From Reticulascus tulasneorum (Eukaryota; Ascomycota; Sordariomycetes; Glomerellales; Reticulascaceae), in contig LSAX01000004.1 of the NCBI GenBank assembly GCA_001557505.1, forward strand, positions 2,356,001 to 2,420,000: a DNA stretch of 64,000 bases. The letters run 5' to 3'. The position numbers and the translations under genes are program-made. The notes under the pieces are model-generated. The model ran no database searches. It was not told where the DNA came from and worked only from the letters and a program-made list of their open reading frames with translations. Position 1 is the first letter of the stretch; every line of letters begins with the position of its first letter. Below are positions 1-11,655 of this stretch, in pieces.

Positions 1-429
1 TTCGCGCGCATCCTCAGATAAGATACCATTCTTCAAGGGTTCTGATGCAATGAGTCTCTTGCATATCTTGGCGGGTTTCCGGACACAATTTGACATGTGT
101 CGTTTGTACTGCTGCAGATTGTATCATCTTCGCGAGTCATAGGCAAGTAAGACAGCGCATGTTATATCACTCCGAGGGATCGCTTGCACCATTCATTAGA
201 CACCCGGATCTGTAAAGTTATCACATAAGAAATATCGACTCTTGCTATGCCTGCCGAATCAACCCAAGAACCCCCAAGTTTGTATGATACAGATGAGGGC
301 CATTATCCCAAATGCAGCAGCTGTCCGTTTGGCGAGCGCCGCATGAACCCAACTATGTTTCCAGCGCGGAGATGGCCTTCCAGCCAGGATCGCCCCCCGC
401 GCCACCTCTCCTCACTTGACCCCAAACCC

Positions 430-1125
430 TTATAGAGAAAGGTTATAAGAGTACTCGTCCTCCATATTCTGGCTAATCCAAAGCACAACCGAGCTACGAC
501 CGTTAGCACTCTACTCTCCATACGCACCAACTCATACAGCGACAGGGGAGAACTCACCTGAGCCCGATCAACGCATTCGCAACCACATTCTCAATGCCCA
601 TGCCCAGCGCCGGCATCTGCACGCCCTGGACGACGAACTTGAGCACGAAAACAGTCACACCGCCAGCCATGCCGCCAGCCAGCGCCGCAAAGCCGAGGAA
701 CAGTACCACGCGCGCCTTCCAGGCCACCCCGTTGCCGCTGTACGAGAAGCTGTCGGCCGACAGCCTCGCCTTCTCGACCGAGTTGATGATCAACATGCCC
801 AGCGACGAGAAGATCAGCGGCAGCCAGTCGACGAAGTTGACGTGCGTGTCCGAGCCGTTGCGCGCGCTCTTGGACCACACCGCGCTGTCGAGCATGACGT
901 AAAAGGCGATGGAAAACTACGGATCGGGAGAGGTTAGCTGAAGGTCCGGTTTGAAGAGCATTGGTCCTGGGGGTTAGGTATGGGAGCGGATGCTGCAGCT
1001 GGGCATCAGGTTGAAGCGGGAGGGGAGCTCACCAGTGCGCCGGCACCGTAAACGTGTGCGTTGCGAGCCCAGGCGCTGTTAAGCCATTCCGGCTTGCGAA
1101 ACTTCCAGAGACGTTCCTCCTCCAT
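430..1125 (-). CDS. vps68: Vps68/TMEM50-family (UPF0220) membrane protein
   Basis: Small endomembrane protein. In yeast Vps68 forms a complex with Vps55 and helps endosome-to-vacuole trafficking. Three exons join in frame: 1125-1033, 916-558 and 493-430, giving 171 aa. The N-terminus MEEERLWKF followed by PEWLNSAWARNA is the family hallmark. Three to four hydrophobic segments follow, beginning with a segment near FSIAFYVMLDSAVW, then LPLIFSSLGMLIIN, then a Gly/Ala/Val-rich helix around residues 105-130. The C-terminus is a short acidic/aromatic tail (EDEYSYNLSL). Donors GTGAGC and GTGAGT and acceptors CGTAG and CGTAG are all canonical, and the total is a multiple of three. The start is the ATG giving MEEERLW; upstream in-frame sequence is not conserved-looking. 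The family assignment is firm. The trafficking role is transferred from yeast. Confidence 0.93.
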
Positions 1126-2323
1126 CTTTACGGTGATTCGGAAGTCGTAGATTAGCTGAGAGGAGCTGCCCGAAGCTCCGGAATCCAATATTCGATCTGG
1201 AGGCTGTAGAAAAGATGCAGCGGACGCAGTAGGCGGGTCGCGGTCGGGTGGTTCGTGAGTCTGTCGTGGTCTAGGTCGAGGTTCGGGACGAGGAGGCTGA
1301 GAGATGACGAACCCCAAACGGTTGTCGCCTTGAGCCTGGTCCGTGCGAAAGCTTCACGACTTCTTGAGTCACGTGCTGGATTTGATGCGCTGTGATTGGC
1401 TGACGGTTGAACACTGGATGTCGACATCACGATGCTTCAAGTATTGGTGAGTTGGCGGTAAATGATCGAAGAAAGGTGCAGGGGAGTAACGCGGATTCTG
1501 TAATTGTACATAAATTTGCCCAAGTTCCTTGAGAGAACTTTGTAGATACCCTAGAAAGCCTCACAACCAAGCTACGATCTTCGAGTGTCGTGTCGTGTCG
1601 CTTCTCTCTCTATGAGGCATGGTTTCTCACATTTTGATGAAATTGTTCAAGTGAAGAGACCTGAATTTACTGAGGCGACGCTCTCGAAGCATGTAGGAAT
1701 ACCCGTAAACAAGGAAGTGTGGTACTCCAGCTACGGGGGCACACGAATGATTCAGAAAGTCAAGGGCTCCAAAGCGTCCTGTATTCACGAACTAATCATA
1801 TGCGCCATCTAGGGGGCACCCAAAATAAACTAGACAAAAAGGTCTAATGATACAGTGATTAAGGCACACCTGTCATTACCAGCCAGGCGGCCGACCCTCC
1901 CTCCATCCGGGAACTTGTCATCCATTAACCGCCATGCCAGCGCGGCCTAGAGATAGCTCAAGTATGTTGTTTCATGGCTCATGTACGGATGCCACGCGGT
2001 CCATGTCCATGGACTCAGGGTACTCAGAAAAAGTAAATGTCCACTCCCCGAAGGTGTGTACCTGTTCCCGTGCCCCGTCCCAAGGGTGGGACGACAAGAA
2101 AAGAAAATAAAGAGGTAAGCGATGCCTTGCCGCCTTGTGCCAAATGCTCGAACTTTGTATGTAGTATCTGACCTCTCCGGCCGCGGTTGCATCCATAATT
2201 AGAATGGCCACTGACTCCTCAAACGCCGGTAGTGTGCTGTATGTAAGAGTTGCCTCTTCGCAACAAGACCAAAAACGGAAAAATCCATGCCCATCGTGGT
2301 TTCGTGTCAAGTGTCTACCGTTT
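1126..2323. other. intergenic, vps68 promoter and knr4 3' flank
   Basis: About 1.2 kb between the vps68 start and the knr4 stop. Short open frames occur on both strands but none shows a recognisable domain or a plausible splice partner. I see nothing else supportable here. Confidence 0.6.
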
Positions 2324-4096
2324 TCAAATCTCAATCGTTTTCAACGTTTCCTCCGTCACCTCTGGCTGCTTCCCGTTCATCTTGCCATTCGGGTTCGCAT
2401 TCTCCTTCCCCTTGTCTCCTATGAGGTCCCTGGAGGGAAGGAGTGAAATCCGCGAACTCTGCGGTGTATCAACTTCTACCAACTTTGGGGGCTTGATGCC
2501 GTTCGTTTGAAGTCTCGGCAGAGCGGATTCCTCGGTCACTCGTGCCAGCGGACTCGATTTTCCGTTGACGAATCCGTTACGCATCGGACTGACCACGGGT
2601 GAAGCCCCACCAAATCGCTGCATTGATCGACCTCGTTGCTCACCCATGGATTCAATGGGGCTGGCGTACGGCGAGTTGGAGCCAGAGCCGTTCGAGCCGA
2701 GCGGGGATCCGGCCCTATTGGGAGGGGCAGCGGATTTCCGCTTTGCGGCTCGACGTCCGTACTTCTGGTCCATTCTCCATCTCAAAATGCTGAAGTAATC
2801 TGGCTCCACCCGTGTCTCCTTAAATTCTCGCAGCTTGAGCTCTTGCGTATCTTCGTCGACGTACCATTTGCCGCTGTTCAAGTCGTCCGCCACTACGGAG
2901 AGGAACGCGGCCCAGGATCGGGCAACCACGTACTTGGTGTCGTAGTCGCGGCCAAAGAGGATAATCTGACCCCATTTGCCTCCAGGTCCCGGTGCTAGAT
3001 CGACGGCTAGATTGTTGCCGCCCCAATCTCGTACGAGAGGAATCCACGCCGGATGCGCGTATGCCTTTTGCACAGCATTTGGCGGAATACATTCTTGTCG
3101 AGTCATGAGGTCCTGTCGCCACATCGGATTGTTGGGCGAGGAGGATGCTGTCGGGGTCTTTGATGACGACGCCTCGACGCTGCCACCCAGAGCCTTAGAA
3201 GGAGCCGTAGGCTTAGTAACGGTCTTCTCCAACAAGTATTCCTGGTTCACCTTCCGCCAATTCTCCCATTCCTGCACAATTTCTTCGCAGTCGAGAAGCA
3301 TATGGCTGAAGATGATGCCGGTCGGTCGTCCCCATCGCTCCTGGCCGTCATGGATCATGAGCGACTCTCTCACATCCTGGGGCAAAGAGCAATCGAGCTG
3401 GTGTTCCAGATCATTGAGGTCATTGTTAGTGGCCCCTTCACAGAGCTGGTCAAACAGCTCTTGGTAGTTGTCCTCCGCCCATTCGTCAATCTTCTTCCAA
3501 GAGTGGGATACCGGAGGCGGTGGCGCTATACCGTCCTGGAACGACTGCATCTGAATTTCCCCAGGACTTTGTACTTCGAACCCGTCGGCCTGGCTTTCGC
3601 GTCGGGCGGCTTCTGACCTTAATCCCGGAGAATAAGGAGCTGGCTGAACTACGGGACTTGAGGGTGTATAGGGAGACATGGCCAAGCCACCACCGTTGTA
3701 CTGTGTGGTTTCTCTGCCGGCGAAGGATTGTCGGTTTGTTTCGTCTGTGTAAGGAGATGTGAGGTCTGCGCGGGATGCTGATGCTGTTGTCACCGATGTG
3801 AGCATGCCGCCCCGGCCATTGGCGAGTGGTACATGGCGGCCTGTTCGGTATGGGGAATCGTGTGTGGAATCTGCAGCCTGTTAGTTAGGGGGGATCCGTG
3901 TTGCATTTTTTCTCTCTCTCTCTCCCGGACGAGTCTGCGAACATACGTCTGTCATAACTGGTCATAGTGTGCCAAATAGATCGCAAGGCGGAACCGACTC
4001 TGCGAAATCGTAAGTTAATGGTAAGCGGACCAGGACCACCCAGCAGAGCTGAGAGGTAAACACAAGCGGCGGGAGTCAAACGTACGAATTCGCCAT
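2324..4096 (-). CDS. knr4: Knr4/Smi1-like cell-wall synthesis regulator (gs-1 homologue)
   Basis: Homologue of yeast Knr4/Smi1 and Neurospora gs-1, a regulator that links beta-glucan and chitin synthesis to cell-wall integrity signalling. Exons 4096-4086, 3999-3947 and 3870-2324 join in frame to 536 aa. The first exon codes only three full residues (MAN), and exon 2 carries SVGSALRSIWHTMTSYDR, the conserved N-terminal amphipathic piece. The SMI1_KNR4 domain lies around residues 130-390, with the acidic DLEHQLDCSLPQDVRESLMIHDGQE and the GIIFSHMLLDCEEIV stretches. The C-terminal third is low-complexity Ser/Pro/Asn, as is usual in this family. The second intron contains a (TC)7 tract at 3911-3924. 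The long spacer upstream suggests an extended promoter or leader. The identity is confident; the tiny first exon is inferred from frame and splice sites. Confidence 0.92.
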
Positions 4097-7000
4097 GGTA
4101 GGCGATTTAGCCTCTGGCCCAGATCAACGAGACAGTAGTTTCGGAGCCGTTGTGATGTCGTAAATTGTGCAGGATCAGGGAGGTAAATTGAAGGCTTATG
4201 TTGGAGAGGATAATGTTGGACGTCTGGTCGTTGGAGGCACGAATTTGTCGGTTTGTAGGTTGGTAGGGGGCAAAAAAAACGCCCTAGCTCTTTCGTGTAG
4301 AAGTTTGCCCCAAGAATGCCCCTATTGAATCCTTGCGCGTTGCCGGGCCGGAAAGGAAATACGGCCTGGTCTTTGACGAGCGAGCGTCTTGTCGCCGTTA
4401 ATATTCGTTTTCTGTTCTTTCGCGGGAATCCTGGGTTTCCACAAGTGATCAAGAGTGGCCCGTGACGAATAGGTAACAAGTCGTTGTTGGATCTGGTGTT
4501 TATGTTTGGGGGGGGGGGGGGGTTGTTTTGCTGGCGTGAGGGTGGGATTTTTATTTTAGAGTTGGATGATGGCGTAGGGTGTTGTTGCAGTGGAATCTCG
4601 GTCGCGTCTGGGCTTGTCAGATCCGCATCATGGGCCAGTTCCCTTCATTAACCAGTGGCGCCTTCCCTAAAACCGCACCCTTGCGCTCGTCACGGAAGCA
4701 CTGGCTGGCTGGAGGGGACAAGAAATAAATGAGAAGAGTAGCAGAACTCCAACGAGGGGGGAAAGGGGACAGGAAAATGAATATTATGACGAGAACGACG
4801 GGAGAGACGATGCAACGACGAACGAGCGATGGCGATTGCAGTCTCCGACAACGAAAAGTTGGCAGGGGAAAACGGACGAGGTGGCTTTCGGGAGCAGGTG
4901 AGGTTATAGCAAGCAAGCGAGATGGCAAAGGAAGCAGCCAGACGTAGGTAAAGGTGAATTAATAGGGTATTTAATTGTCATCCATGAGAAGGGGAATCGG
5001 GAGATCAGGGTGGGTGAATGAATGGATTGGGAAGTGAAGGTCCAGGGGGGGGGAGGGTGTGGCTCCAGAGTCCATGTCGAATCGAATTGGGGCATCCATC
5101 CATTGGGAGAATTCAATTTCAGAAGCTCTCCGCTGGCCAATGCATGCCGTGCCCTGGAAGGTCAAGTACCGCTGCTGCAGCATTCTGGCGGCGCGGGACA
5201 TTGGGCCTGCCGGGAATAGAGCAGCGCGCGGGTGTGGACGCGAAGGAATGAATGAATGTGGCCCCGAAAGTGAGAGATAGAGACAGAGAGGAAGACAGGC
5301 AGACCGACTGCAGGTGGGTGTGCACAGAGAGACGGTCGATGGGCTGATGGTGTGTGGTGGGTGTGATGACCTACTTGCCTTGTGCACCTGGAGAAACGAA
5401 GCCAGCCAGGAACATGCATGAGGTTTCGTTGCTAAGACGATACTCGCCCCAAGACAGCGCCAGGCACGGCATCACCAAGTATCTCATTAATAAAAAAGCT
5501 GCTTGCCTCTGGCTCCAGAGGGGCCTGGGTCCCATCCTCCGACCTCCATCCAGTTCGCCTCCTGCAAATCGTAGATCCTAGCCGTAATAAATTGCACCCC
5601 CAAGCTTTCCGCACGCACATCAATTGGCAAGGTACCCATGCGCCGTTTTCCACTTCCGCTTCTCTTCTTCCCTGTCCTTTTTTGTCCTTGTTCCCTCCCC
5701 ACCACACACGTCACCGCTTATAATAAATTACCTTGCAGTTCCAACTTCTCTTCGAACAGAGGGCACACGCACACATCATCTCCGTCGGCCCATCTATTCT
5801 GCAAAGGGCCTTGGCACCCCTATTTTATGCTTTGCTGGGTAGAGATTTGATTCCGTACCGAAAGTACTGTAGATGCAGATATACACAAGGTACTTTGGTC
5901 AGATAAGGAAGGGGGCACTGAGACCTTGGGGGAGGACCCTGAAGTGTGTCTCTCTGGCTCGGGGCTTTATGAAAGATAGGGGATTAAATAGTAGCTCATG
6001 TTCCAGACACCGGAGGCAGACAATTGGCAAGGAAACAATCCTCGAGTCTGTACTCAGTTCAGCTCAGCCAGTCCTTTGAAACACGTTCGAGCAAGCGGCC
6101 GCAAATTGCACCCACCACCACCGCAAAAGAAAGCCATCTGCCCAAGCAGCGAAACGCCAGAGACGGTGCGGTTAGTATCGAAACGTCAGTGTTTGATGGG
6201 GAGGGGGACCGCTGCACTGTACACACCGAGATGAGATGGCCGCGCGGGCTGGCATCGGAGAGATAGCACGAGGTGAGGTACATAACGGCACTAAATCATC
6301 AGCTAACGTGCCCTACGGGGGCTAACCCAGGTGTCCAGGTACTACGTAATTAGGTTACTTTGCCTACCGCCCGCTGCAATCCAGACGTTGCGAAGCCACA
6401 TTTTGCCAAGTTTCGTGTGACAGCGGCTCCCAGCGCCTGACTGGCCAGAAGCCCCTAGAACCGTTCATCTCCCAGCTGTCCCGTCGCAGTTCACTGGCGA
6501 ACTGGTTGGTTGCCCGTGCTTCTCTTCCGGGCAACTGAACAGACACACACTTGAGAGTGAAGAGGTGGTGTTTGCCAGCCAGGCAGGGCAAGTTTTTTTG
6601 CCCCTCACTAGCAGCAGTTACGGAATAGGGTTGGTGCTCAATTGGAAGCAGACAAAACTGATCCAGACTGATCCAAAACGACAGCCCCCCTTTCGTCGCC
6701 ACCGGATAACTCAGCTCAAGCACATACGGAGATTTCTTTTTGGTTTAAAGATAGAAACTCTCAATGATCTGCTTGCTGCATATGCATTCGCCACATCTGC
6801 GTGTCCACCACCAGCCACACTCTGGTTTCCTCTGATCCCACGTTTGGTGCCTCTCTTGGACTCACTAGCTAGTGCCACGCCGCAACCGCTTTTGGAGGGT
6901 TTGTCGTGGTTGTGTGCAAGGAGCTTTTGGTCCTCCCCCGGAACCTGATCGCCTTGCCCCAACTCACCCCCATCAATCGTGATTGCCGCACGCCGTCGAT

Positions 7001-7551
7001 AGGTGACATGGACCCATGGAGCACGTTCCCAAATCCTGGACTTCACGATGCAGTCGTTCGTCATCATGGCCACTACGTGGTAACCCCTCCTCGAAGCGAC
7101 CCATAGCTCCGGCAGTTAAGCATCGGCTGACCTGCCCGGTTTTTGGTAACATGCGTTTCGCACCAAGTTTTGCCTCGTTGTTTGTGCCACGCCACGATTT
7201 GTCCACTCGCTTCTTCGAGCGGCAGTGCGCGGTTATCCTCCATTCTGGCAGCCCGATTCTGGCCAGTGAAAGTTGTCATGGTGTGTCTGTTGTGGTCTGG
7301 CATTGATCCGAATACGCAAGTGACCACACTCATCAATGCCGCCTCTAGTGTTGAGCACAACGTGCCCGTTGGCTGACAGGCACACTTAAAAGTACAGGAA
7401 GACGCATAGTAGCTCTCATAATCGTAAAGCAAACGGGTATCTGTATATATTTATGCTTGGTATTCGAAATATGAACTAATGCACCCAAGGCACATCGCTT
7501 GGCGCACTCTTCAATGTAAATGCCATTCATACGTCTCGTCTTCATTCATCA
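4097..7551. other. long intergenic: knr4 leader/promoter and exonuclease 3' flank
   Basis: About 3.45 kb with no supportable gene. It is rich in homopurine/homopyrimidine tracts: a 15-G run at 4508-4522, a G-rich patch near 5045 and GAGA-like words at 5270-5300. The first 1-1.6 kb is the likely leader and promoter of knr4. Short frames between 5.6 and 7.4 kb lack domains and convincing splice structure. Confidence 0.55.
4508..4522. repeat. poly-G tract (15 G)
   Basis: An uninterrupted run of 15 G about 410 bp upstream of the knr4 start codon. On the coding strand of knr4 it is poly-C. The exact length could be affected by sequencing error. Confidence 0.9.
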
Positions 7552-9428
7552 TTACCCGGATGTCGTTGTGGACGGTTGGGGCTCTTGAGCTTCATCCACC
7601 AATATCCGATACCTGCCTTCAAGAACCTCTTTTGGCAGCAGACTCAATACTTCTTCTCGAAGTCTCTTCTTCTCATAAGGCAGCTTCTCCAGCCTAATCG
7701 CCTCCAGAATGTAGCTGACAACCGTATTCGTCTGCAATGGAGGATCTCGCAGGAGCTTGGCGATACCCTCAGGGTTTAGATCGTCGTTCTTCTTCCATAT
7801 GTAGTATGCGCGAATTGCAGACGGCGTTGCACGTACGTTGGACTTTGACGTACGGTACTGCGCTAGATAAATATCTGCAGCAATGATTCGTGCATCCTTC
7901 GGACGCTGCGCAGCGGCTGTAAAGGGCTTTGACTTTGTGATAACAACCGAGTCGCCTTCTCCGTCTATCTCAACCTTAATCGTTTCTTCCGCCGTTGTCA
8001 ACATTGCCTTTGACAGCCCCGCTGATGCAGTGTCACCCTCTGCATCAACTGCTTCAGTGCCCTCATCCACCGTAGAGATTGAGACCCCATCAGCTAGGCG
8101 GATCGGTAGATTGAGTTCCGCATGATACGGTCTTGGGGGGCACGGATCCAGAGCTTCTCGCTCCTCGTCGAGAACATAGTACAGCTGCAGTCCTGCGTAT
8201 GCATCGGAGGCTGAATCTGCTCGAGAATTAGCGGGCGCCATCATGGAATACCAGAGTCACTGACAAATTATCTGGCCCATGTCCAGGGGCAGCGACCAAT
8301 TACTCGACCGGACATCCTGCCCTTTGAACAATGGCAGCCGGAGATGCTCCTTGACCTGCGAAGCAAGCGTCACCAATCTCTTGTTGACCAAGTCCACACG
8401 CCCGCTCGATGAGTATTTCACAAGCTTATACATATGGCTAAGCTCGAAGATTCCTTTCGTTTCAACCCCTAAATAGTTGCGTAGCCGAGTGCAGTCGGCC
8501 TTGATAGCGACCCCAACCTTGCTCACATCCGGGTCCTCCATGATCTTCCTGAAAGTGGGCGCTACGAAGTCATCGTTCTTCGGATAAAGCGCAATGTGAA
8601 ACAGGGCGATGCGACTTTGGCTCGCCATTTGAATCAGGGAAACATTTCGCCTGGCACCAGAGTGCTTGTTTGCATCTGCGACCCACTCCAGGTCAAAGCC
8701 GAGAACCTCCTCGTCCAGGAAATACTGACAGACCCGCTCCATTGTATGTTTGCTCTTGCAGTAATGAACTTTGACCTTTTGCTCTCCGCCGCCGTCATCG
8801 GGTCCCCGGTATAATGTGTACGACCAGAAGGACTCGGGCGATCCCTCAGGGGCTTTCCGCGCCTCGTGAAATGCCTTCTCTGAGATCTTGAAATCCAAGA
8901 CTGTGAATGGCGGTTCTATCGAAACACTAGCCGCTGCTGCCGGATTGGCAGACGTTGCCTTCGGAGTCCCTTCGACAGTGCGACTTAGGGAAGCCTCGTG
9001 GGTAGTACTCGTAGCAAATTCGTGCGTTTCCATAGTCTCAGGTGCTGTCGAGTAACCTTCATCCTCACCTTCTGATTCCACAGCCCGTTCCTTTGTTTCG
9101 GAGCGATCCAGCCGTTCTTCTGTACCATTTCCAGTCGTAGTCGACACGTGCAACAGTTTCGCCATGCTCAGCTCTGGGTAGGCGATTTCCTGCTGTTTCT
9201 TCGAAGCAAAGGCAATCCCGCGTCCCGGGTGCCACACTTGGCCAAATGGGTAGGAAGACATTCTCCTTTTCTGAAGTCTGCGAGACGGGCTGTGAGCTAG
9301 AGGACTCGAGGGCCAGGATGGCCGTTCCATGAAACTTACCTGCGAATACGGAAGGCCTGTGAGGTTCGGCTTGTGAATCTTAGACCATTGCCAGCAATGC
9401 CCAAGGAATGAATCGAGTTCATCGACAT
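7552..9428 (-). CDS. DEDDy 3'-5' exonuclease domain protein
   Basis: Predicted 3'-5' exonuclease of the RNase D/WRN-exonuclease superfamily. Exons 9428-9340, 9277-8265 and 8216-7552 join to 588 aa. The catalytic motifs are visible: Exo I in VLGFDLEW, Exo II in KVGVAIKADCTRL, and Exo III YSASDAYAG. Exo III is completed only across the last splice junction, where T joins AT to make the Tyr codon, and the Y-x3-D spacing marks the DEDDy subclass. The first exon (MSMNSIHSLGIAGNG, then LRFTSRTSQAFRIR) is basic, Ser-rich and acid-free, like a mitochondrial presequence. The C-terminal ~200 aa (LRDPPLQTNTVVSYILEAI region) may bind nucleic acid or be structural. Fungal proteins of this type are generally uncharacterised. 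The domain call is firm; mitochondrial targeting and the first exon are inference. Confidence 0.85.
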
Positions 9429-9855
9429 CGGTGATCGAGGGATTTGAGCCGGCAATGATGCGCCATGGTGGCCAATCGGCATAACGCGGTCAGGAGATAC
9501 TGCGCAGGCAGACGCGTCAAAGGTGGGACAACTGGGGGGGATTCTGGCGCTGATGTGTTGGAGGGGACGGGTACCTGAAGAGGCATCGCTTAGTCATACT
9601 CACGCAGTCACATGCTGGGCATCCTAGATTCACACCTCTCTTTTCGAGCCCTACAAGTGTCAGTAATTCTGAGTGAGGTGAATCTGTATACAAGTCTCCT
9701 AGCGACCCCCAAAACTTGCGAAATAATTGGCAGCGACGAAATTCAAGAGACCGGCTTAGAATATATAGGTCCTGGTTGCCTTGAACGATAAGGCTTGCTG
9801 AAGTAAAGACGGATCCTGCAGAACGAGCCATCCTTCATCAACGCAGCATCTCACC
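9429..9855. promoter_or_regulatory. shared divergent promoter, exonuclease / LSM5
   Basis: A 427-bp spacer between the start codons of two divergently transcribed genes must hold both promoters and leaders. I see no clear TATA box and no strong motif. Confidence 0.5.
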
Positions 9856-10380
9856 ATGGCATCCCAGCTTTTGCCTTTAGGTAATACTCCTTGCCGTTCG
9901 TGCTTGCATGCAAGCTAACAGAACCCAGAACTCATTGACAAGTGCGTCGGGTCAAGAATATGGGTCATTATGAAAGGCGACAAGGGTATGGCCCGTTCAG
10001 CATCTTCCGGCTTCATCTGATCTAGCTAACTTTGAGCAAAAGAGTTCAGCGGGACCTTGCTTGGCTTCGATGACTACGTCAGTAAGTCATGCTGAATATC
10101 TTCCCCGTTGCATGAGTCGTGTCAAAAAACTGATAGGATAACTAGATATGGTGTTGGAGGATGTTACAGAATTGTACGGACCCTTACCGGTCAAGCTGGG
10201 CGTTTGAACTAATTGGAGAAGTGACTACTCAGGAAATCACACCAAGCTGTCCAAGATTCTGCTGAACGGGAACAATATTTGCATGGTATGACAAGAAATT
10301 GACAGTCTTGGAAGGCAAAATGCTAACCGGTGCTCAAACAGTTGATCCCTGGCGGGGAAGGACCAGTAGCTGCGTCTTGA
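9856..10380 (+). CDS. lsm5: U6 snRNA-associated Sm-like protein LSm5
   Basis: LSm5 is a subunit of the Lsm2-8 ring on U6 snRNA and of the Lsm1-7 mRNA-decay ring. Six exons (9856-9880, 9929-9985, 10043-10081, 10146-10173, 10222-10285, 10342-10380) join in frame to 83 aa. The Sm1 motif is seen in [21 protein letters not shown] with GTLLGFDDYVNMVLEDV, and Sm2 in KILLNGNNICMLIPGGEGP. Length and motif spacing match the family. One junction uses acceptor GAGAAG before T, which restores EFDYSGNHTK; the alternative CAG nine bases downstream leaves the wrong frame. Five introns in 252 coding bases is exceptionally dense. The 3' end faces rpb11. Confidence 0.95.
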
Positions 10381-10700
10381 GGTATCTTGTGAGGGTAAAG
10401 GACCAAGGGCTCCGGCTTCAACTACTTTTACAGATGAGACCTGCGGCTGGCATATATGCCAGTGCGCTAGCCAAGTATCACGAAATCCCAGTGCCAGCCT
10501 ACTGAGGAATATGGATAGAACGTCTTGCTCCAAATGTCAAGACTATTATGATGCCCCGAAGCATTCATGTTCACTCTAGCTATAAAACTGACAAAATGGA
10601 CAAAGTGATGTACCTGCCTCCCTGCCGTTCGATATCATAGCCAATGGTGTTTTCCCAGCCAGACTCCCAAACGCCGACTAGGTAGATGAGAAATGGTACT
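10381..10700. other. convergent 3' spacer, lsm5 / rpb11
   Basis: A 320-bp spacer shared by the 3' ends of two convergent genes. No gene or clear signal is seen in it. Confidence 0.6.
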
Positions 10701-11655
10701 TTAGTGTCCTCCGTCCTGGTTGGCCGGTGCCTGCCCTGCGACGCGACGGAATTCGTACTCTCGAGTGAACTCCTGGCTCAAGCTGCTGAGAGAAGACACG
10801 AGATCTTTCATGACTTGGACAAACGCCTCCCGGGGAGTAATGGTGCCATCGGTCTGGATACGGATGAAGAGTTCGGGGACGTTGGGATGTGCGACTTACA
10901 CCAGGGCTTAGCATAACCTACTGTTTTTATGGGAAGGGGTAGGCTCACTTTTATATCCTGCCATCAGGACGTTGCGGTGTAGCTTCAGGTGCTCGGAGAC
11001 AAGGTTGCCCATGGTGTGGTCCTCTTTTTTCAGAATGAAGTCGGAGGTATTGGACATTCCTAGACCAAGTCAGCCATACGTACCCAGCTATCAACAGTGA
11101 GGTAAGGGGCATGACAAACCAGAGTAGACCTTCTCTTCGATTTTCTTCTCGCCATCAGCGAGGAGAAAGAGTTCGAATCTATGTTTCGGGTCAGTAACCG
11201 GTAAAACAAGCTTGTTGTAGGAAATGCACACAGGCCATCCTGGTCATTATAATGCTTTGAGTTACATCCAGACATGATGATAAGTTTGTCCCCAAGGGAG
11301 GTTTCTTATTTCCTGAAGAGCAGTGTTTGATGAAAGGAGTGGTGTTGCAGGGCAGGCAGCGAGCGAGGTGGTCTCTCTCAAGGAAAGAACTGTGAAGGGC
11401 AGTTGGCCCAATACAAAGCAGGGGCCGCAAAATTCATATGTCCTCAAGCTGGGGCACCTCTCCATGAGCTATTCGATTATCCTGCTCTTGAGCCTATTCG
11501 CAACACAACACTTGTTGGATGCCTCGGCCGTCCCTGGCCACCTGAGAACAGGCGACCAGCGAAACTATTCCCAACGTGGACCGGAACCATTGTTTACATG
11601 CCCGTAAGAACAGAAAGATATTGAACATTTTTACCTACCGATCTGGCGCGTTCAT
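10701..11655 (-). CDS. rpb11: RNA polymerase II subunit RPB11
   Basis: RPB11 dimerises with RPB3 as the alpha-like assembly platform of RNA polymerase II. Exons 11655-11639, 11178-11120, 11059-10949 and 10894-10701 join to 126 aa. Diagnostic stretches are MNAPDRFELFLLADGEKK at the start, FILKKEDHTMGNLVSEHLK in the middle, and AHPNVPELFIRIQTDG with TPREAFVQVMKDL. The length agrees with yeast (about 120 aa). Exon 1 is only 17 nt and is followed by an intron of about 460 nt, several times longer than any other intron in the window. All junctions are GT-AG and the frame closes exactly. Confidence 0.95.
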
